Of a stretch of 64,000 nt of DNA, positions 62,321 through 64,000 are shown piece after piece. The DNA is from JBCCMQ01 sp039026235. GTDB lineage: Bacteria > Pseudomonadota > Alphaproteobacteria > Rhodobacterales > Rhodobacteraceae. Position numbers and translations under genes: made by a program. The stretch spans positions 1 to 64,000 of the forward strand of contig JBCCMQ010000008.1 in the NCBI GenBank assembly GCA_039026235.1, given 5' to 3'. Every line of letters starts with the position of its first letter. The stretch's first letter is position 1. The notes beneath the pieces are model-generated. The model was given only the letters and a program-made list of their open reading frames with translations. It did no database searches and was not told where the DNA came from.

Positions 62321-63394
62321 ATGAAACTCTTGAACGCGTTCTTCGCCACAGCGCTGGTCGGTGCATTGTCGCTGCCGGCACTCGCCCAGGAAAAACTCAA
62401 GATCGGGTTTGTCTATCCTTCGCCCATTGCCGATGTGGGATGGTCGGCCGAATTGAATGCCGGCCGTCTGGCGATCGAAGAACACTTTGGCGATCAGGTC
62501 GAGACGATCTTTGTGGAAAACGTGCCAGAGGGCCCGGACGCCGCGCGCATCATGAACCAGATGGCGGCCCAGGGGGCCAATATGATCATGCTTGGATCCT
62601 TCGGCTACATGAACGACGGCATCAAGCTTGCGCAGCAGCGCCCGGACATGACCTTCATTCATGCGTCGGGCTTCAAGATCGAGCCAAACTTCGGGAACTT
62701 TCAAAGCCGCAACTATGAAAGCAGCTATCTGGTCGGCATGGCCGCCGGGGATGTAACGGAATCCGACGTGATCGGTATCGTCGCCGCCTACGCGATCCCG
62801 GAAGTGGTTGGCATGATCAATGGCTTCACCCTGGGCGTTCAAAAGACCAACCCCGATGTGACGGTCAAAGTCGTCTGGCTGAATTCGTGGTTTGATCCGC
62901 CGAAGGCCCAGGATTCCGCGCGCGCGCTGATCGCCCAGCAGGCCGACGTGATATATTCGCTCTACCAGGACACGCCGTCGGTGGTGACCGTCGCCGAAGA
63001 GGAAGGTGTCTGGGTGATCAATACCTCGTCGGACATGAAGGAATATGCGCCGACATGGCTTCTTGCCTCGCAGGTTGCCGACTGGTCCAACTACTTCATT
63101 GAAAGCGCGCAAGCCACGATTGACGGTACGTTCGAAGGCACACCCTACTGGGGCGGCATGGCCGATGGCGCTGTCGATGTTAAAAGCTGGGCCGACGCGA
63201 TTTCGGACGAAACCATGGCGATGATCGAAGAGGCGGCAACCGCGATGCGCGCGGGCGAGCTTCACCCGATCACCGGTCCCATTGTCGATCAGGAAGGAAC
63301 CGAAATTCTGGCCGATGGCGTGGCGATCATGGATGCCGATCTTTTGGGGATCAACTGGCTGGTTTCGGGTGTGGAGACGCGCCTGCCGAATTAA
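62321..63394 (+). CDS. BMP-family ABC substrate-binding protein (purine/nucleoside type)
   Basis: Periplasmic binding protein, 357 aa, with a signal peptide ending ALA and the BMP/PnrA fold: GFVYPSPIADVGWSAELNAG, YESSYLVGMAAG, and VIYSLYQDTPS. BMP-family proteins bind nucleosides or purine bases. Placed last among the transporter genes and directly before guanine deaminase; its stop shares a base with that start. Confidence 0.9.
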   Translation: MKLLNAFFATALVGALSLPALAQEKLKIGFVYPSPIADVGWSAELNAGRLAIEEHFGDQVETIFVENVPEGPDAARIMNQMAAQGANMIMLGSFGYMNDGIKLAQQRPDMTFIHASGFKIEPNFGNFQSRNYESSYLVGMAAGDVTESDVIGIVAAYAIPEVVGMINGFTLGVQKTNPDVTVKVVWLNSWFDPPKAQDSARALIAQQADVIYSLYQDTPSVVTVAEEEGVWVINTSSDMKEYAPTWLLASQVADWSNYFIESAQATIDGTFEGTPYWGGMADGAVDVKSWADAISDETMAMIEEAATAMRAGELHPITGPIVDQEGTEILADGVAIMDADLLGINWLVSGVETRLPN

Positions 63395-64000
63395 TGTCGG
63401 CATTCCTTGCCCATCTGATCCACAGCCCGGAAAGGGGCCTGATCGAGCGCGTGGATGACGCGCTCGTTTTAGTCTCGGCCGACGGAACCATCGAACGCGT
63501 CGTACCCGGCGGCTTTGACCCTGCCGCCAAGGACCTGCGTGGACAAGGCGTGCTGGTGCCCGGATTTGTGGATCTACACATCCATGCACCTCAGTTTCCA
63601 CAGTTGGGCGCCGCACTTGATGCGCCGCTGGAAGACTGGCTTTTTAAGTACACATTTCCGCTCGAGTCGCGATTTGCGGACCTAAACTATGCGGCGGGGG
63701 TCTACCGCGCGCTGGTGGCGCGGCTTTTGTCGCTTGGTACCACAACGGCGGTCTATTTCGCGACAATCCATCTGCCGGCCAGCCTTGAACTGGCCAGGAT
63801 CTGCGTCGAACTGGGCCAGCGCGCGATTGTCGGACGCGTCGCCATGGACCTGGCCAGTGGCTGCCCGGATTACTACCGTGATGCGGATGCCCAAGCATCC
63901 GTCGATGAAACCGCACGGTTCATCACAGCGGTCAGATCGCTGGACGGCAATGCGCTGGTTGAACCGGCGGTTACGCCCCGCTTCATCCCGGCCTGTAGCA
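63394..64000 (+). CDS. guaD: Guanine deaminase, 5' part (runs off the window)
   Basis: First about 202 residues of an amidohydrolase. The metal motif PGFVDLHIH holds His62 and His64; LEDWLFKYTFPLESRF, GRVAMDL and EPAVTPRFIPACS are guanine-deaminase hallmarks. It would convert guanine to xanthine. The ATG shares a base with the binding-protein stop (TAATG). The 3' end, with the remaining His and Asp ligands, lies beyond base 64000. Confidence 0.87.
   Translation, partial: MSAFLAHLIHSPERGLIERVDDALVLVSADGTIERVVPGGFDPAAKDLRGQGVLVPGFVDLHIHAPQFPQLGAALDAPLEDWLFKYTFPLESRFADLNYAAGVYRALVARLLSLGTTTAVYFATIHLPASLELARICVELGQRAIVGRVAMDLASGCPDYYRDADAQASVDETARFITAVRSLDGNALVEPAVTPRFIPACS

Noticed and set aside
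1..64000. Mobile elements, CRISPR arrays, tRNA or rRNA genes
   Set aside because: No transposase, integrase, spaced identical repeats or recognisable RNA gene was seen on reading both strands.

Overview
The window reads as a single chromosomal piece of a high-GC alphaproteobacterium, most likely a marine Rhodobacteraceae (Roseobacter-group) organism. The evidence is the gene repertoire: split dapD/dapE neighbourhood with Hint-domain proteins, a DUF2794 protein, a LOG-family protein, an Hpt-like protein, OPG synthesis genes, a perfect FNR-type box, and many ABC-importer-plus-dehydrogenase catabolic operons. Genes are dense, with frequent 1-8 bp start/stop overlaps. I saw no rRNA, tRNA, insertion sequence, phage gene or CRISPR array.

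Region 1 (1-30.4 kb) is mostly housekeeping and envelope. It holds a threonine dehydratase-like PLP enzyme, a HhH protein with a histone-like tail, a multi-domain META/MliC-like secreted protein, a LOG protein, lysine-pathway genes (dapD, dapE, asd), two tandem Hint-domain proteins, a small glycosyltransferase, DUF2794, an NlpC/P60 peptidase coupled to an M17 aminopeptidase, an Hpt-like protein, a GT4 glycosyltransferase, a Gfo/Idh oxidoreductase coupled to a TIM-barrel epimerase, a ThDP enzyme, a TPR protein, opgC-opgG-opgH for periplasmic glucans, a YHS-rhodanese-esterase operon, and a membrane protein/lipoprotein pair behind a perfect FNR-type box.

Region 2 (30.5-47.8 kb, + strand) is catabolic. 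An IclR-linked part encodes a flavin hydroxylase, a cyclase-type hydrolase, a cupin, an SDR, a hydroxyacyl dehydrogenase, a branched-chain-amino-acid-type ABC importer and a beta-keto acid cleavage enzyme. This looks like uptake, ring hydroxylation/opening and thiolase-like cleavage of an unknown compound. A GntR-linked part encodes a DHDPS-family lyase, a PuuC-like aldehyde dehydrogenase, a non-pyrrolysine MttB homologue and a PuuB-like flavin oxidase, which suggests use of an N-methylated amine or amino acid.

Region 3 (47.9-55.5 kb, - strand) is a LacI-controlled sugar/aldonate operon: LacI, ATPase, binding protein, two permeases, a cytochrome b561, an SMP-30 lactonase and a GlcG/HbpS-like protein. 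Three copies of a TGTTAYCGGTCACA operator flank lacI and precede the transporter.

Region 4 (55.8-64 kb, + strand, running off the end) is the most interesting. A CDA-type deaminase, a degenerate acylphosphatase-like protein, a stand-alone Rieske ferredoxin, an oxygenase alpha subunit that has lost its own Rieske cluster, and a GST-like protein are followed by a complete BMP-type nucleoside/purine ABC importer and a guanine deaminase. The split oxygenase plus GST has the same layout as the NdmC/NdmD/NdmE 7-methylxanthine N-demethylase. I propose that this is a locus for import and N-demethylation or hydroxylation of a modified purine.
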